Shown here one piece after another: positions 55,701-63,669 of a stretch of DNA of 64,000 bases. The translations under genes were made by a program, and so were the position numbers. The notes under the pieces are model-generated. The model made no database searches. It was not told the DNA's origin and saw only the letters and a program-made list of their open reading frames with translations. This stretch comes from Sphingopyxis fribergensis (lineage in GTDB: Bacteria > Pseudomonadota > Alphaproteobacteria > Sphingomonadales > Sphingomonadaceae), in contig NZ_CP009122.1 of NCBI RefSeq assembly GCF_000803645.1, positions 1,712,501-1,776,500 on the forward strand, in the 5' to 3' direction. Within the stretch, counting starts at the first letter, position 1. Each line of letters begins with the position of its first letter.

Positions 55701-57841
55701 TTCGCATCCCTCACCTCGGCGACCAGGCTGTTTTCGCCCTCGCGAATTTCGAGCCCGCGCCACAGGCTGACCGCAACGCTGCCGTCGGCCGACTTGCTCA
55801 CGCCCTCGAAGGTCAGCGCGTCGGCGGGCTTGCCGTTGACGCGGAGCGACACCGTCTGTCCCGCGGCGTGCTTCACCGCAGCGCGGATCGCCTTGGCGCG
55901 CGGGTTGTGATCGGTCTCGGGGAAGAGCCAGCCGATGCCGGACGCCTGTCCCGCGAGCCAGTCGCGACCGGAGCCGGCGGCTTCTGGGTCGCTGAGCACC
56001 TTGGCCGCTTCGATGGTCGCCTTGTTCGGCGCGGCGCGCGGGGCGCTCGCGACGGCGCGGAAGTCGGCGCGCTTCAGGGCGCCGCCGCGGCCTTCAACGA
56101 AGCGCGAGATCGCGCTGCCGGCACTCTGCGTCGAGCGCGCGCAATCGATCGCCTCGCGGTCGAGCGGAAAGGTCGACGGGTCGATTTGCACGACATGCAG
56201 ACCGGGGCGAACGCCCTCGAAATGATAGCGGCCCTCCCCGTCGGTGACGGTGTAGCTACCGTCCTGAAGCATGACGCGGACGCCCATGATTCCGTCAGCC
56301 CTGCCCGGATCGACGCTGCAACCGCCGTCGGCGATCCGGCCGATGATCGTCATCCGGTCTCCGAGCTGGTCGCGTTTGATTGCAATTGTCGCTTCGGCGA
56401 TATTGCTCGTCGATCCGCGATTGTCGGTGGCGGTTGCCCGGTTGAGCGCATTGCCCGGCTGCGCCGATACGATGACCTCGGCCAGATAGGTGAGCAGGAC
56501 CGAACGCGACGCGGCGATGGTAGGTAGCGTGACGGCGAACTCGCGGCCATTGGCCAAGACGACGGCGTCGACGCGCACGCCATCGACGCGCACGGTATCG
56601 GCGCGCAAGCGCATGCCGGTGGGCAGTATGTCGCGGACGGTCACCGCGCCCGTGTTGCGGCGCGCGTCGCGGTTCGCGACCTCGATCCGATACTGAATGA
56701 CGTCGCCGGGTACCGCGACCTGCGTCGACGTCGTCTTGCGCAGGATCAGCGGCAGGCCCGGCTGGTCGACCGGAATATCGACGCGGACGGGCGCGGGGCT
56801 GTTCAGCGTGAAGGCGTTGCCATAGCTGGCGCTGATGATCGTGAACGGCAGGCCGTCGTCGGGGCGGCGCAGGCCCGCGAGATCGGCGGCATTCGATTTC
56901 GACGGCGCGGTGTAGGGCGCGGGTGGCGCGACGATCAGGCGATAGGTCCCCGGGGCGACAAAGGGAAAACGATAGTCGCCCGGCGGGAAGTTGTACGTCG
57001 TGCCGCCGGCATCGGTGACGGGCTGGCCGGTGACGACGCTCGACGGGTACGCCGAGACGCCGTCGTCGCCGAACACCTGCGCGGGCTGCCCGGTAGCGGC
57101 GTCGACGATCGTGACGCGGCTTCCGGCGACGGGGGCGCCATCGCCGCTGTCGAACACGATCCCGAACGGATCGACGAGGAAATTGATCGTTGCGAGGGCG
57201 ACGAGGCTGGCGTCCGCCTGGTCGGTGACGCGGAGCGCCAGCGGCGCGCCCGGATTGACCGACAGGCGGCAGTCGCCCGCGATGACGGCAGGCGGAACGC
57301 CGACCGTGTTGATGATGCCGACGAATTCGCCGCTGTTGTTGGCGGTCTCGGTCAGGACGATCGCTTCACGATCGCCGTTTTCGAGTTCGAGGACGACGGC
57401 AAGGGTGTCACGTGCCTGCGGATCGGCATTGGCCGATGCAAGCGTGGCCCCGACGACCAACACTTCGCCGGCGCGGAAATTGTCGGTGTTTTGCAGCGAG
57501 GCCGGGGAGGTCGAGATGCCTTCATAAACACCGCCCAGGCCGATCGTGCTCGTCGCGCTGCGCGCATTGGCCTGCGTGCATTGCGTCGGAGCGAGCGCCA
57601 CCGATTTGTCGCCGCCCCCGTCGGTTAGCCGATAGGTCGTGATCGTCGGTCGCTCGGGCGGGCGCGTGGTCACGGTCACGTCGACGCGGTTCGACAGCGC
57701 CTGACCGGGCCGTCCATCATGCGTCCACTGCGCCGAAGCCGTGTTCGTGATCACCTGTGCATTCGCCGTCGTTGCCGCGGGCAGCAGTACTGCCGCGACC
57801 AAAGCGGTCACAAGGCCGGTAAATTTCGTGCGGAGTGCCAT
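52754..57841 (-). CDS. Large surface protein: DUF11/SdrD-like domains plus predicted outer-membrane barrel
   Basis: This 1,695-residue protein has a signal peptide ending ATTANAQ, followed by the motif QVITNTASAQW, which is shared with two other proteins of this operon. Then come beta-rich domains: a DUF11-type repeat (about 385-520; LPLILRKTTSTQVAVPGDV and ILPTGMRLRADTVRVDG), an SdrD B-like segment (GRIADGGCSVDPGR ... TVTDGEGRYHFEGV), and further sandwich domains. From about residue 860 (TVIGFAAGTLGYNTLGDRM) to the end, alternating strands with aromatic girdles suggest an outer-membrane beta barrel. The last strand GAYVTFRLKFDQTSF is followed by AGLGL. It probably anchors or exports the co-encoded proteins. 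Function unknown. Confidence 0.7.
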   Translation of the reverse strand: MALRTKFTGLVTALVAAVLLPAATTANAQVITNTASAQWTHDGRPGQALSNRVDVTVTTRPPERPTITTYRLTDGGGDKSVALAPTQCTQANARSATSTIGLGGVYEGISTSPASLQNTDNFRAGEVLVVGATLASANADPQARDTLAVVLELENGDREAIVLTETANNSGEFVGIINTVGVPPAVIAGDCRLSVNPGAPLALRVTDQADASLVALATINFLVDPFGIVFDSGDGAPVAGSRVTIVDAATGQPAQVFGDDGVSAYPSSVVTGQPVTDAGGTTYNFPPGDYRFPFVAPGTYRLIVAPPAPYTAPSKSNAADLAGLRRPDDGLPFTIISASYGNAFTLNSPAPVRVDIPVDQPGLPLILRKTTSTQVAVPGDVIQYRIEVANRDARRNTGAVTVRDILPTGMRLRADTVRVDGVRVDAVVLANGREFAVTLPTIAASRSVLLTYLAEVIVSAQPGNALNRATATDNRGSTSNIAEATIAIKRDQLGDRMTIIGRIADGGCSVDPGRADGIMGVRVMLQDGSYTVTDGEGRYHFEGVRPGLHVVQIDPSTFPLDREAIDCARSTQSAGSAISRFVEGRGGALKRADFRAVASAPRAAPNKATIEAAKVLSDPEAAGSGRDWLAGQASGIGWLFPETDHNPRAKAIRAAVKHAAGQTVSLRVNGKPADALTFEGVSKSADGSVAVSLWRGLEIREGENSLVAEVRDANGAILETLERNVHYSITPMRASLIREKSVLVADGVTRPVIAVRLTDRDGKPIRAGLTGDFSVPAPYYPAVEADAQQARQLAGLERAQPVWKIDGDDGIAYIELEPTTASGTLAMDFTFRDDKVTRKQTIETWLDPGNRPWTVIGFAAGTLGYNTLGDRMEPVAETLDDLNADARLALYAKGRVRGKWLMTLAYDSDKDKDDTRFGGVIDPRAYYTIYADRNETRYDAASVRKLYLRLERPQFYAMFGDIETGISEPELARYQRALNGGKAEYRGRNVAATAFVADTPYRFRRDEIQGNGLTGPYQLGATDILPNSERIAIETRDRLHSERLVDSVSLSRHVDYDIDYLSGTIRFREPVLSRSSNLDPQFIVAEYEVDGVGQRVLNAGGRVSYQSNDEKLRVGATFIHDEDGNAKTNLGGVDARYRPTIETEVRAELAVSDAKATNGGTTADGTAKAWLIEAEHHSSNADFLAYVREREAGFGTGQLNSSENGKRKFGFDARVKASRNLSVTGSAWQEDYLDTNARRRAARALVEYDNGTSVARAGLTHADDRLTDGTRNRSNIVQLGATQRLFNKRLEIDAQTEFALGGKDASIDFPTRHRLGARYAINRDVNLVGSYEIADGDTIKARTARLGFDLTPWSGARLLATANQQEIGEYGPRSFAAYGLSQSLKLGERWSADVSVDGNRTIGGISARDILNVDHPVASSGFLGGNGTLTEDFLAISTGATYRADRWTLTGRAEYRDGEIANRYGLTLGGLRQLGEGRALGALFTYANASGAGTTPTTEVIQFEMSWAHRPADSQISWLNKSEFRSDKVRDAVAGQAGPIGGALTIDGDATSRRLLNSLSVNWTPLGERDFGEGWYERAEIGIFWGTRYNFDRFGADDVKGWSNLIGADVRFNLGEHVDVGASGTVRVGTDADTVSWAGGPTVTLAPMKNANITFGYNFAGFHDRDFEDARFSRSGAYVTFRLKFDQTSFAGLGL

Positions 57842-57908
57842 GATAGCCCCGAAGAGAGCAGCGGGAGACGGTTTTTGGGCCGCACCCGCTGCTCCATCGG
57901 TTATCCGA

Positions 57909-59000
57909 TCAGTTGACGGTCGCGCGGAAGACGAGCGTGCTGATGGCGCCCGCCGCGATCGACGCGATCGTCCCCGACACGTTGGGCGCCGTATAGCTGC
58001 CGCCCGCGGTGCCGTTGAAATCGCATGTGCCGCTGGGCACGGTGCCCGTGTAGGTGCCGCCGAGCAGGATCGAACCCGGCACGAAGGTCAACTGGCCGGG
58101 AACCGCGTCGTTGATCGCCACCGAGGTCGCTGCCGCGCCGCCGCTGTTGCCGACAGCGATGCAATATTCGACCACTGCGCCGGGGATCAGTTTCGGATTC
58201 GTCGTGTTGTTGAACGGATCCGAGATGACGCGGCTACTTTTGGCAACCGCAAGCGTCGCCGTCTGCACCGTATAATCGTCATTGTCGCTGTGCGAACCGT
58301 CGCGCGCGATGTCGCCGGCGACGCCCGCGATATCGGCAAAGACGGTATCCTTGCCCCCGGTGTTCGCGCCGGTGGTTTCGGTGATCGCCGCACCCTGGGT
58401 GCCGGCAAGCCCGCCCTCGCGCGCTGTTGCCCGCAAAGTCACGCCCGCAACGGCGCCGTTGACCACGGCGGGGACGGCGGCGGTCGTCGGAATATCCGCG
58501 ACGACGAACAGGCGGATCGCCGTATCGACGACAAGTTCATCGACATAGCCGGTGAGCAGCGTGTCGCCGACATCCCAACTACCGATGGTGCCCGTGACGG
58601 TATTGTCGCGATAGATACGGATATTATTCGCATTGAACGCGTCGGTGCCGCCGTGCGCGGCGGTGCCACCCGTGATCTGCGTTGCGACGAGTGCGAAGTC
58701 CAGCACTTCGTTCGAGCTGTTGGTCAGCTGGAACGTCGTCACGGCATTCGCTTGACCGGGCACGACGCTGGTCGTGACGGTCCCCACCTCTTCGACAAGC
58801 AGGTTGATCTTGCGGTCGACGGTGAAATTGTTCGACGCCGACTGTTGTCCCTGCGCGACGCCACCGACCTGATAGTCGACGGTCGCGGTATTCGTGATCG
58901 TGGTGCCTGCGGTCGTTCCGGCGGCAAAAGCCGGCGTGGCGGCGGCGCTCGAAAGCGCCGCCAAACCGATGACACCCATATACGTCAGCTTGCTGGTCAT
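57909..59000 (-). CDS. Secreted DUF11-like protein (363 residues)
   Basis: This exported beta-rich protein has a signal peptide ending TPAFAAG, then GTTITNTATVDYQVGG, nearly the same motif as at the start of the 334- and 1,695-residue proteins of the operon. The middle is a sandwich domain (NLLVEEVGTVTTSVVPGQAN; NNIRIYRDNTVTGTIGSWDVG, shortened). The C-terminal DUF11-type domain contains LIPGAVVEYCIAVGNSGGAA and AINDAVPGQLTFVPGSILLG. It has no membrane anchor and two cysteines in the last domain. AGGAG lies before the ATG at 59000. It is probably a subunit of a surface structure; I do not know its function. Confidence 0.72.
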   Translation of the reverse strand: MTSKLTYMGVIGLAALSSAAATPAFAAGTTAGTTITNTATVDYQVGGVAQGQQSASNNFTVDRKINLLVEEVGTVTTSVVPGQANAVTTFQLTNSSNEVLDFALVATQITGGTAAHGGTDAFNANNIRIYRDNTVTGTIGSWDVGDTLLTGYVDELVVDTAIRLFVVADIPTTAAVPAVVNGAVAGVTLRATAREGGLAGTQGAAITETTGANTGGKDTVFADIAGVAGDIARDGSHSDNDDYTVQTATLAVAKSSRVISDPFNNTTNPKLIPGAVVEYCIAVGNSGGAAATSVAINDAVPGQLTFVPGSILLGGTYTGTVPSGTCDFNGTAGGSYTAPNVSGTIASIAAGAISTLVFRATVN

Positions 59001-59074
59001 AGCTGAGCTCCTGGGCTTTATGCTGGTTGCCGTTTCCCCACCGCTGGCAACCGTTAAGCGGTTTTATTCATTCG

Positions 59075-59554
59075 CTATTTGACGACTCCCCGAAAGATGA
59101 GCTTGCCCGTGCCGCCGACCGGGATCGGTTTCTGGAAAGCCCAGCGGACGTGCGTGACGTCGGCGGGCTGCGCCGCGCGGCGCGTTCCATCGGTCATCGG
59201 AACCGAAAGGTCGGAAAGCAGTCCCCACTGCTTGCCGCCATCGACCGAAACGAGCGGGCTGGTGTCGCCGGCGTCCGCGAAACGGACCGCGGCGGGCATC
59301 GGGTTGGTGATCACGAACTTATCGGCAGGCTGCGCGCCGGCGTTACGATAGTTGAGCACGAAGACCAGCCGGTCGCCGGGAACGACAACCTTCGGTTCTT
59401 CGAGCAGGATCTTCTGCTTGCCTTGCGCGTCGGTCGACACGCGCTCGACGAACACATTGTTGTCGAGTGCGACCTGGTTCGCCGCGAGCGCCTGACCCGG
59501 CATCGACGCGGCAAGAAGAAGGAAAAGGGCGGTGCGCATGCGCATCTCCATCAT
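59075..59554 (-). CDS. Secreted single DUF11-like domain protein (159 residues)
   Basis: This small exported protein has a signal peptide ending PGQALAAN and one beta-sandwich domain (VVVPGDRLVFVLNYRNAGAQ; FVITNPMPAAVRFADAGDT) that resembles a single DUF11 repeat. It ends at GGTGKLIFRGVVK. It lacks the ITNTA motif seen in its neighbours. Its start codon overlaps the stop of the 334-residue gene (ATGA), so the two are translationally coupled. It may be an adaptor or capping subunit of the same surface assembly (inference). Confidence 0.72.
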   Translation of the reverse strand: MMEMRMRTALFLLLAASMPGQALAANQVALDNNVFVERVSTDAQGKQKILLEEPKVVVPGDRLVFVLNYRNAGAQPADKFVITNPMPAAVRFADAGDTSPLVSVDGGKQWGLLSDLSVPMTDGTRRAAQPADVTHVRWAFQKPIPVGGTGKLIFRGVVK

Positions 59555-60555
59555 TGGATCGTGGTTCGGAAGGTGACGGTGCGGGTCTGGCCGCCGGCGA
59601 CGGTGCCTAGCGCGACGTTGATCCGCGTGCCGTTGTAATCGCCGGCGTCGGCGTCTGCCGCGTCGGACAGCGCGCTGCCGCCGAGCGTGATCGAGCCGGG
59701 GACATAGCTGGTGTCCGCGGGGATATTATCGGTGATAGCAAGACCGCTGACCGAGCCGCTGCCCGCGACGGTGGCAACGATCGTGTAAGAGATCGTCGCA
59801 CCCGGGATCGGGTCCGCAGTGCCGAGCGAATTGGTCACCACAGCCGATTTGACAAGCGTCACGGTCGCTGCCGAGACGATAAAAGCACCCGCATCGGTGC
59901 CATCGGCACCGGTCGAGCCGACGACGGCATCGCCGCCGCCTTCGCCTTGGCCCGCAAAGCTGGTGCCCGGCACACCGGTACCCGTCCTGGCCGCCGCGCC
60001 AAGACTCACGATACCGCGATTGCCGTCGACCACCGTTCCCGGCGTCGTCGCGAGAACGAAGACGGTGATGCTTTGGTCCGGGTTGAGCGAGGGATCGTTC
60101 GCGCCCGCGGTATAGAGCGTGTCGGTGCTCGCGTCGAAAACGCCGTCGCCATTATCGAGATAGATTTGCGTGACGACGGGGTCGTAATTGTCGCCGCCCG
60201 CGTTCGCGACCGTCGTAAGGCCAAAAGCTTCGACGCCATTGCCGTTATTGGTGACCGAGAAGGTCAGCACCTGACCCGTCGCGCCCGGCGTTGTCGGAAC
60301 GTCGGCGGGGTTGCTCGAATCGACCGTGACATCGAGCAATTCATCGACGAGCAGGTCGACGCGGTTCGAATCGATCGTCGTCGGGCCGCCGCCCGTGTCA
60401 TAGCTGGCGCTAGCGGTGTTGCTGATGGTCGAGCCGGCGCGGGTGCCGGCAGCCTCGGCCTGCGTCGGCAGCGCGAACGCGGCCAGCAGCGCGAGAATGG
60501 AACAAGAGGGTAGAAGCTGATGCTTCGCGCCCCCCACAGGCGCTTTCATCATCAC
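59551..60555 (-). CDS. Secreted DUF11-like protein (334 residues), first gene of the operon
   Basis: This exported protein has a signal peptide ending PTQAEAAGTR, followed by GSTISNTASASYDTGGG, the shared N-terminal motif of this operon. An early sandwich domain (NRVDLLVDELLDVTVDSSNP) is followed by an Asp-rich, calcium-binding-like stretch (YLDNGDGVFDASTDTLY). The C-terminal DUF11-type domain contains PIPGATISYTIVATVAGSGS and ITDNIPADTSYVPGSITLGG. Domain order is the same as in the 363-residue protein, which suggests duplication. It is the first gene of the leftward unit; its promoter should lie in 60556-60700, shared with the divergent permease gene. Confidence 0.72.
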   Translation of the reverse strand: MMMKAPVGGAKHQLLPSCSILALLAAFALPTQAEAAGTRAGSTISNTASASYDTGGGPTTIDSNRVDLLVDELLDVTVDSSNPADVPTTPGATGQVLTFSVTNNGNGVEAFGLTTVANAGGDNYDPVVTQIYLDNGDGVFDASTDTLYTAGANDPSLNPDQSITVFVLATTPGTVVDGNRGIVSLGAAARTGTGVPGTSFAGQGEGGGDAVVGSTGADGTDAGAFIVSAATVTLVKSAVVTNSLGTADPIPGATISYTIVATVAGSGSVSGLAITDNIPADTSYVPGSITLGGSALSDAADADAGDYNGTRINVALGTVAGGQTRTVTFRTTIQ

Positions 60556-60748
60556 TTTGACTCCGGATAGGTTGGTCCTTGGAGCCCTCAGTCGCCGATA
60601 AAGGGTAATTTCTGGTTAAAAAGCAGGAAGAAAGACGCATTTTGATCCAGATAGAGACACTATGGGCTCGCCATCCGTCGCAAAACGGGGCGGCTGGCGC
60701 GAAAAGATAAGCGCGCGTAAGGTGATGCGGTTAACGAGGAGAGCAGGG

Positions 60749-61948
60749 GTGGCGGACGACATGGGGAGCAGGGACACGCGTCCGCCGCGCGTCAATCCGC
60801 TCCACCAGATCGAGATCGATGATTTTCGGCGCGACCGGCTGCTTGCCGCGCTCGCGCTGCTCTTTGGTGCGAGCTTCTGTCTTGGTCTGCCTTTCGCGTT
60901 ACAGGCGGGAGCCGAATTCTTTCTACCGCTCACCGCAGCGATCGTCATTGCCATCGCGCTCGTTCCGCTGCTCGAATGGCTCGAACGGCGCGGCCTTCCG
61001 TCGGCGCTCTCGGCTTTCCTGGCGCTGGCTACCTTTCTAGCGATCATCAACGCCGCTCTGGCGATCATCGTCGTCCCCGCCACGGGCTGGTTCGCCCGGC
61101 TTCCCGATTCGATCCCGCGCATCCAGAGCAATCTGGCGCCGCTGATCGATTTTTATTCGACGCTGCAACGCTTCGTCGACCGCACATTGATGTCGGTTGC
61201 GAGCGGGACCGAGGCGACGGCGCAGGCGGTGGCCGCGACCGCACCGACGTCGGTCGTCGACTATTTCATTTCGTCGGCGCCCGCCGCCGCAATCCAGCTC
61301 TTTTTTGCGGTGCTTGTGATCTTCTTCTTCCTGTCGGGCTGGACGCGGCTGCGCAAAGGGACGATCCGGCGGCGCGGCAGCTTTGACGGGGCGATGCAGA
61401 CCGCGCGGGTGATCCAGAATGTCGTCGATGCAACCGCCGACTATCTGGCGACGATCACGATGATCAACGCGATTCTCGGCCTGACCGTCTCGCTCCTGCT
61501 GTGGGCATTGGGGATGCCGTCGCCTTTCATGTGGGGCGGGATCGTCAGCATCTGCAATTTCGTGCCCTATCTGGGACCGATCGTCGCCGCGGTGCTGCTC
61601 GGGCTGGGCGGGTTGATGACCTTCGATGCCGTGGGGCTCGCCTTGCTACCCGCGACGATCTTCATCGGCGTGCATATGGTCGAGGCGAATCTGATCACCC
61701 CGCTAGTGCTCGGGAAGCGGCTGACGATCAATCCGCTGCTGATTCTTGTGTCGCTGAGCTTCTGGGGTTGGGTGTGGGGGACGCCTGGCGCGTTGCTGGC
61801 GGTGCCGTTGCTGCTCATCCTCCAAACGGTGCTCGCGTCGACCGGAACGCCCGATCTGGCGGGTTTCCTATTCGAACATGGTACTTTGACGACGACCGAC
61901 GAGGTGCGTGATCGATTAAATCGCACGCATGAGGAAAGCGACGGTTGA
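60749..61948 (+). CDS. AI-2E family transporter (PerM/YdiK/TqsA-like permease)
   Basis: This about 399-residue inner-membrane permease of the AI-2E (UPF0118) family has two N-terminal helices (LLAALALLFGASFCLGLPF; LTAAIVIAIALVPLLEWLE), an amphipathic middle, and the conserved second half MWGGIVSICNFVPYLGPIVA with IGVHMVEANLITPLVLGKRL. Members export autoinducer-2 or act as Na+/H+ antiporters, among other roles; the substrate here is unknown. I chose the GTG at 60749 because AGGAGA precedes it; 60662, 60728 and 60761 are alternatives. The gene is divergent from the DUF11 operon. tRNA-Asp follows. Confidence 0.85.
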   Translation: MADDMGSRDTRPPRVNPLHQIEIDDFRRDRLLAALALLFGASFCLGLPFALQAGAEFFLPLTAAIVIAIALVPLLEWLERRGLPSALSAFLALATFLAIINAALAIIVVPATGWFARLPDSIPRIQSNLAPLIDFYSTLQRFVDRTLMSVASGTEATAQAVAATAPTSVVDYFISSAPAAAIQLFFAVLVIFFFLSGWTRLRKGTIRRRGSFDGAMQTARVIQNVVDATADYLATITMINAILGLTVSLLLWALGMPSPFMWGGIVSICNFVPYLGPIVAAVLLGLGGLMTFDAVGLALLPATIFIGVHMVEANLITPLVLGKRLTINPLLILVSLSFWGWVWGTPGALLAVPLLLILQTVLASTGTPDLAGFLFEHGTLTTTDEVRDRLNRTHEESDG

Positions 61949-61992
61949 CAGGTCGAGGCGAGCGCCATATTGGCGCGGCTCCCAAGCACACG

Positions 61993-62068
61993 CGGGTGTA
62001 GCTCAGTTGGTTAGAGTGCCGGCCTGTCACGCCGGAGGTCGCGGGTTCGAGCCCCGTCACTCGCGCCA
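61993..62068 (+). tRNA. tRNA-Asp (anticodon GTC), CCA encoded
   Basis: A complete tRNA fold is visible: acceptor GCGGGTG paired with CACTCGC (one G-T), D arm AGCTCAGTTGGTTAGAGT, anticodon stem CCGGC/GCCGG with loop CTGTCAC (anticodon GTC), T loop GGTTCGAGCCC, discriminator G and encoded CCA at 62066-62068. Confidence 0.95.
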
Positions 62069-62134
62069 TTCCTTCCATTTTCGGACGGAATGGCCACCGC
62101 AGCTTGGGACCTTTCCATCACTGGAAATCGGGAA

Positions 62135-62164
62135 AAATGGCGCGGCGTTTCAGCCGCGCCATTT
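62135..62164. terminator. Hairpin ending tRNA-Asp and the DUF2842 gene
   Basis: AAATGGCGCGGC (62135-62146) pairs perfectly with GCCGCGCCATTT (62153-62164), with a 6-base loop and A/T-rich flanks. It overlaps the stop of the minus-strand DUF2842 gene and lies downstream of tRNA-Asp, so it probably serves both directions. Confidence 0.65.
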
Positions 62165-62380
62165 CCCCAATTCCATCCAGCGCAGCAGCGGTTTCAATGG
62201 CAGGATCCAGACGATCCCTGCGGCAAGATAAAAGACCGCCTGCACCAGCACGGGCCATGTACCGACCCATGGTGACACACTGACGACAATGCCCGTCCAC
62301 ACCGCGATCAGTGCGAGGATCAGGAACATGCCGGCGGGTTTACGCCAACTCGGTTGGGGATCGGCGGGTGGCTGGCTCAC
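62150..62380 (-). CDS. DUF2842 small membrane protein
   Basis: This about 76-residue protein has two transmembrane helices (AGMFLILALIAVWTGIVVSV; VLVQAVFYLAAGIVWILPL) and the family end LPLKPLLRWMELGKWR, which matches DUF2842, a small alphaproteobacterial membrane family of unknown role. The GTG at 62378-62380 overlaps the stop of fau (GTGA), which I prefer as the start; an ATG at 62395 would give 81 residues. It is the last gene of the zapA - 6S - fau unit. Confidence 0.75.
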   Translation of the reverse strand: MSQPPADPQPSWRKPAGMFLILALIAVWTGIVVSVSPWVGTWPVLVQAVFYLAAGIVWILPLKPLLRWMELGKWRG

Positions 62381-62970
62381 AAACGGTCTCCACAAAGGAT
62401 GAATTCTTGTTCGGTCAGGATCGCGTCGAGCGCGATGTCGGTCGATTCGCGCGGAGCGGCGTCGATTTCCTGTACCGACCAGCCGATTCCGATCCGCAGC
62501 GCTTCAGGGTGCGTGGCGAAATAGCGATCATAATGCCCGCCACCCTGACCGATCCGGCCGCCTTGGCGATCGAACCCGACGAGGGGGCAAAAAATAATGT
62601 CAGGTGTTGCCAAGGGAGCATCGTCGGCGGGCTGCCGCGTGCCCCAGGGGCCCTTCAGCAGCGGCTCGTCAGGCTTCCAATGGCGAAAGGTCATATCGGC
62701 GATCCGCGCGGCGTGATGGGGCAGGGCGAGCGCGCCCGCTTCCGCAAGGCCAGCGAACATCGGCAGGATATCGGGCTCGTCGCCCCACGCGGCATAGGCG
62801 CCCACAACGGCATGATCGGCGAGTAGGTCGGAAAGCGGCGCGGGCAGCGCGCGAAAGGCCGCCATCTGCGCCATCCCGTCGAGATTTGCGGCGAAATGCT
62901 TACGGCGAAAGCGCAGCTTTTCGCGCAACCTCTGCTTTTGCTGGACCAGATCGGCGGACAAGTCGGTCAT
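62377..62970 (-). CDS. fau: 5-formyltetrahydrofolate cyclo-ligase
   Basis: This 197-residue enzyme converts 5-formyl-tetrahydrofolate and ATP to 5,10-methenyl-tetrahydrofolate. N-terminal KQRLREKLRFRRKHF carries the basic substrate/ATP region. The C-terminal conserved stretch is FCPLVGFDRQGGRIGQGGGH with YDRYFA following, the phosphate-binding signature. The gene commonly follows 6S RNA (ssrS) in proteobacteria, and that order is kept here, with zapA upstream. Confidence 0.9.
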   Translation of the reverse strand: MTDLSADLVQQKQRLREKLRFRRKHFAANLDGMAQMAAFRALPAPLSDLLADHAVVGAYAAWGDEPDILPMFAGLAEAGALALPHHAARIADMTFRHWKPDEPLLKGPWGTRQPADDAPLATPDIIFCPLVGFDRQGGRIGQGGGHYDRYFATHPEALRIGIGWSVQEIDAAPRESTDIALDAILTEQEFILCGDRL

Positions 62971-63027
62971 CGCCTCCTCTGGGACTTGGGTTGGATAGTT
63001 GGCGGGACCGCCGAGGTCGTTTGCTGG

Positions 63028-63190
63028 AAAGTCCTCTGACGCCAGTAACGTCAGGTGGGGACCATATACGTCGGACCAGGGTCCGGGCAGGGACAGCCCC
63101 CTAGGATGATGTATCGCCTCAGGGATTTTCGCAAAAGCTCGTGCCGGGCAGTACCCGCCGTGTCCTATGTAGGGTGACGGGCTTGTCCGC
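63028..63190 (-). ncRNA. ssrS: Probable 6S RNA
   Basis: About 250 non-coding bases lie between zapA and fau on the minus strand, the classical place of 6S RNA, which binds sigma-70 RNA polymerase in stationary phase. The minus-strand sequence has GC-rich complementary segments (for example GGCGGGTAC and CCCTGCCCGG parts) around less paired stretches, and a small hairpin TGACG...CGTCA near 63036-63053. Ends are approximate and I could not fold it rigorously; the call rests mainly on gene order. Confidence 0.5.
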
Positions 63191-63222
63191 TCAAGGGGTT
63201 TGCGCGAGCGCGGGCCGCTCGC

Positions 63223-63669
63223 TCAGGGGATTTGTTCGACTTTCGCGGCGAGCGCCTCGATGCGGTCGGCGATTTGCAGCAAGGCCCGGTTATTCGATGG
63301 GGTCGCAGATGCCGCCGTCGTCGGCGCGCTGTGGCGCGCCGCCTCAAGTTCCTTGAGCGCCGCTTGCTCGCGTGCGACCGCGGCGCGCAATTCATCGCGT
63401 GCCGCAGCTTCGCGGCTCTCGGCGAGTGCAATCGCGGCGCGGAGCGAATCGGACTGCGGTTCGGACTTTTCGACCTTGCCGCGGGCTTCCTGGACTTCGT
63501 CGGCGAGCATCAGCGCAGCGAACAGCATCTGACGGATTTCGGTGCCGCCCGGCATCGTGCGCACCTTTTCATCGACGACCGACGCAAGCTGGATCAGTTG
63601 TGCTTCCTCGCCGTCGGCGCAGTGGACGTCATAGGGGCGCCCTGCGATCGTGAGTTTTACATCAGCCAC
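63223..63669 (-). CDS. zapA: Cell-division protein ZapA
   Basis: This 148-residue ZapA-type protein stabilises FtsZ filaments at mid-cell. The N-terminal globular part MADVKLTIAGRPYDVHCADG and IRQMLFAALMLADEVQEAR are typical. A long charged coiled coil follows (about residues 60-115), then a C-terminal tail longer than in E. coli (109 residues), as in other sphingomonads. It overlaps the small upstream gene by eight bases. 6S RNA and fau lie downstream. Confidence 0.88.
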   Translation of the reverse strand: MADVKLTIAGRPYDVHCADGEEAQLIQLASVVDEKVRTMPGGTEIRQMLFAALMLADEVQEARGKVEKSEPQSDSLRAAIALAESREAAARDELRAAVAREQAALKELEAARHSAPTTAASATPSNNRALLQIADRIEALAAKVEQIP

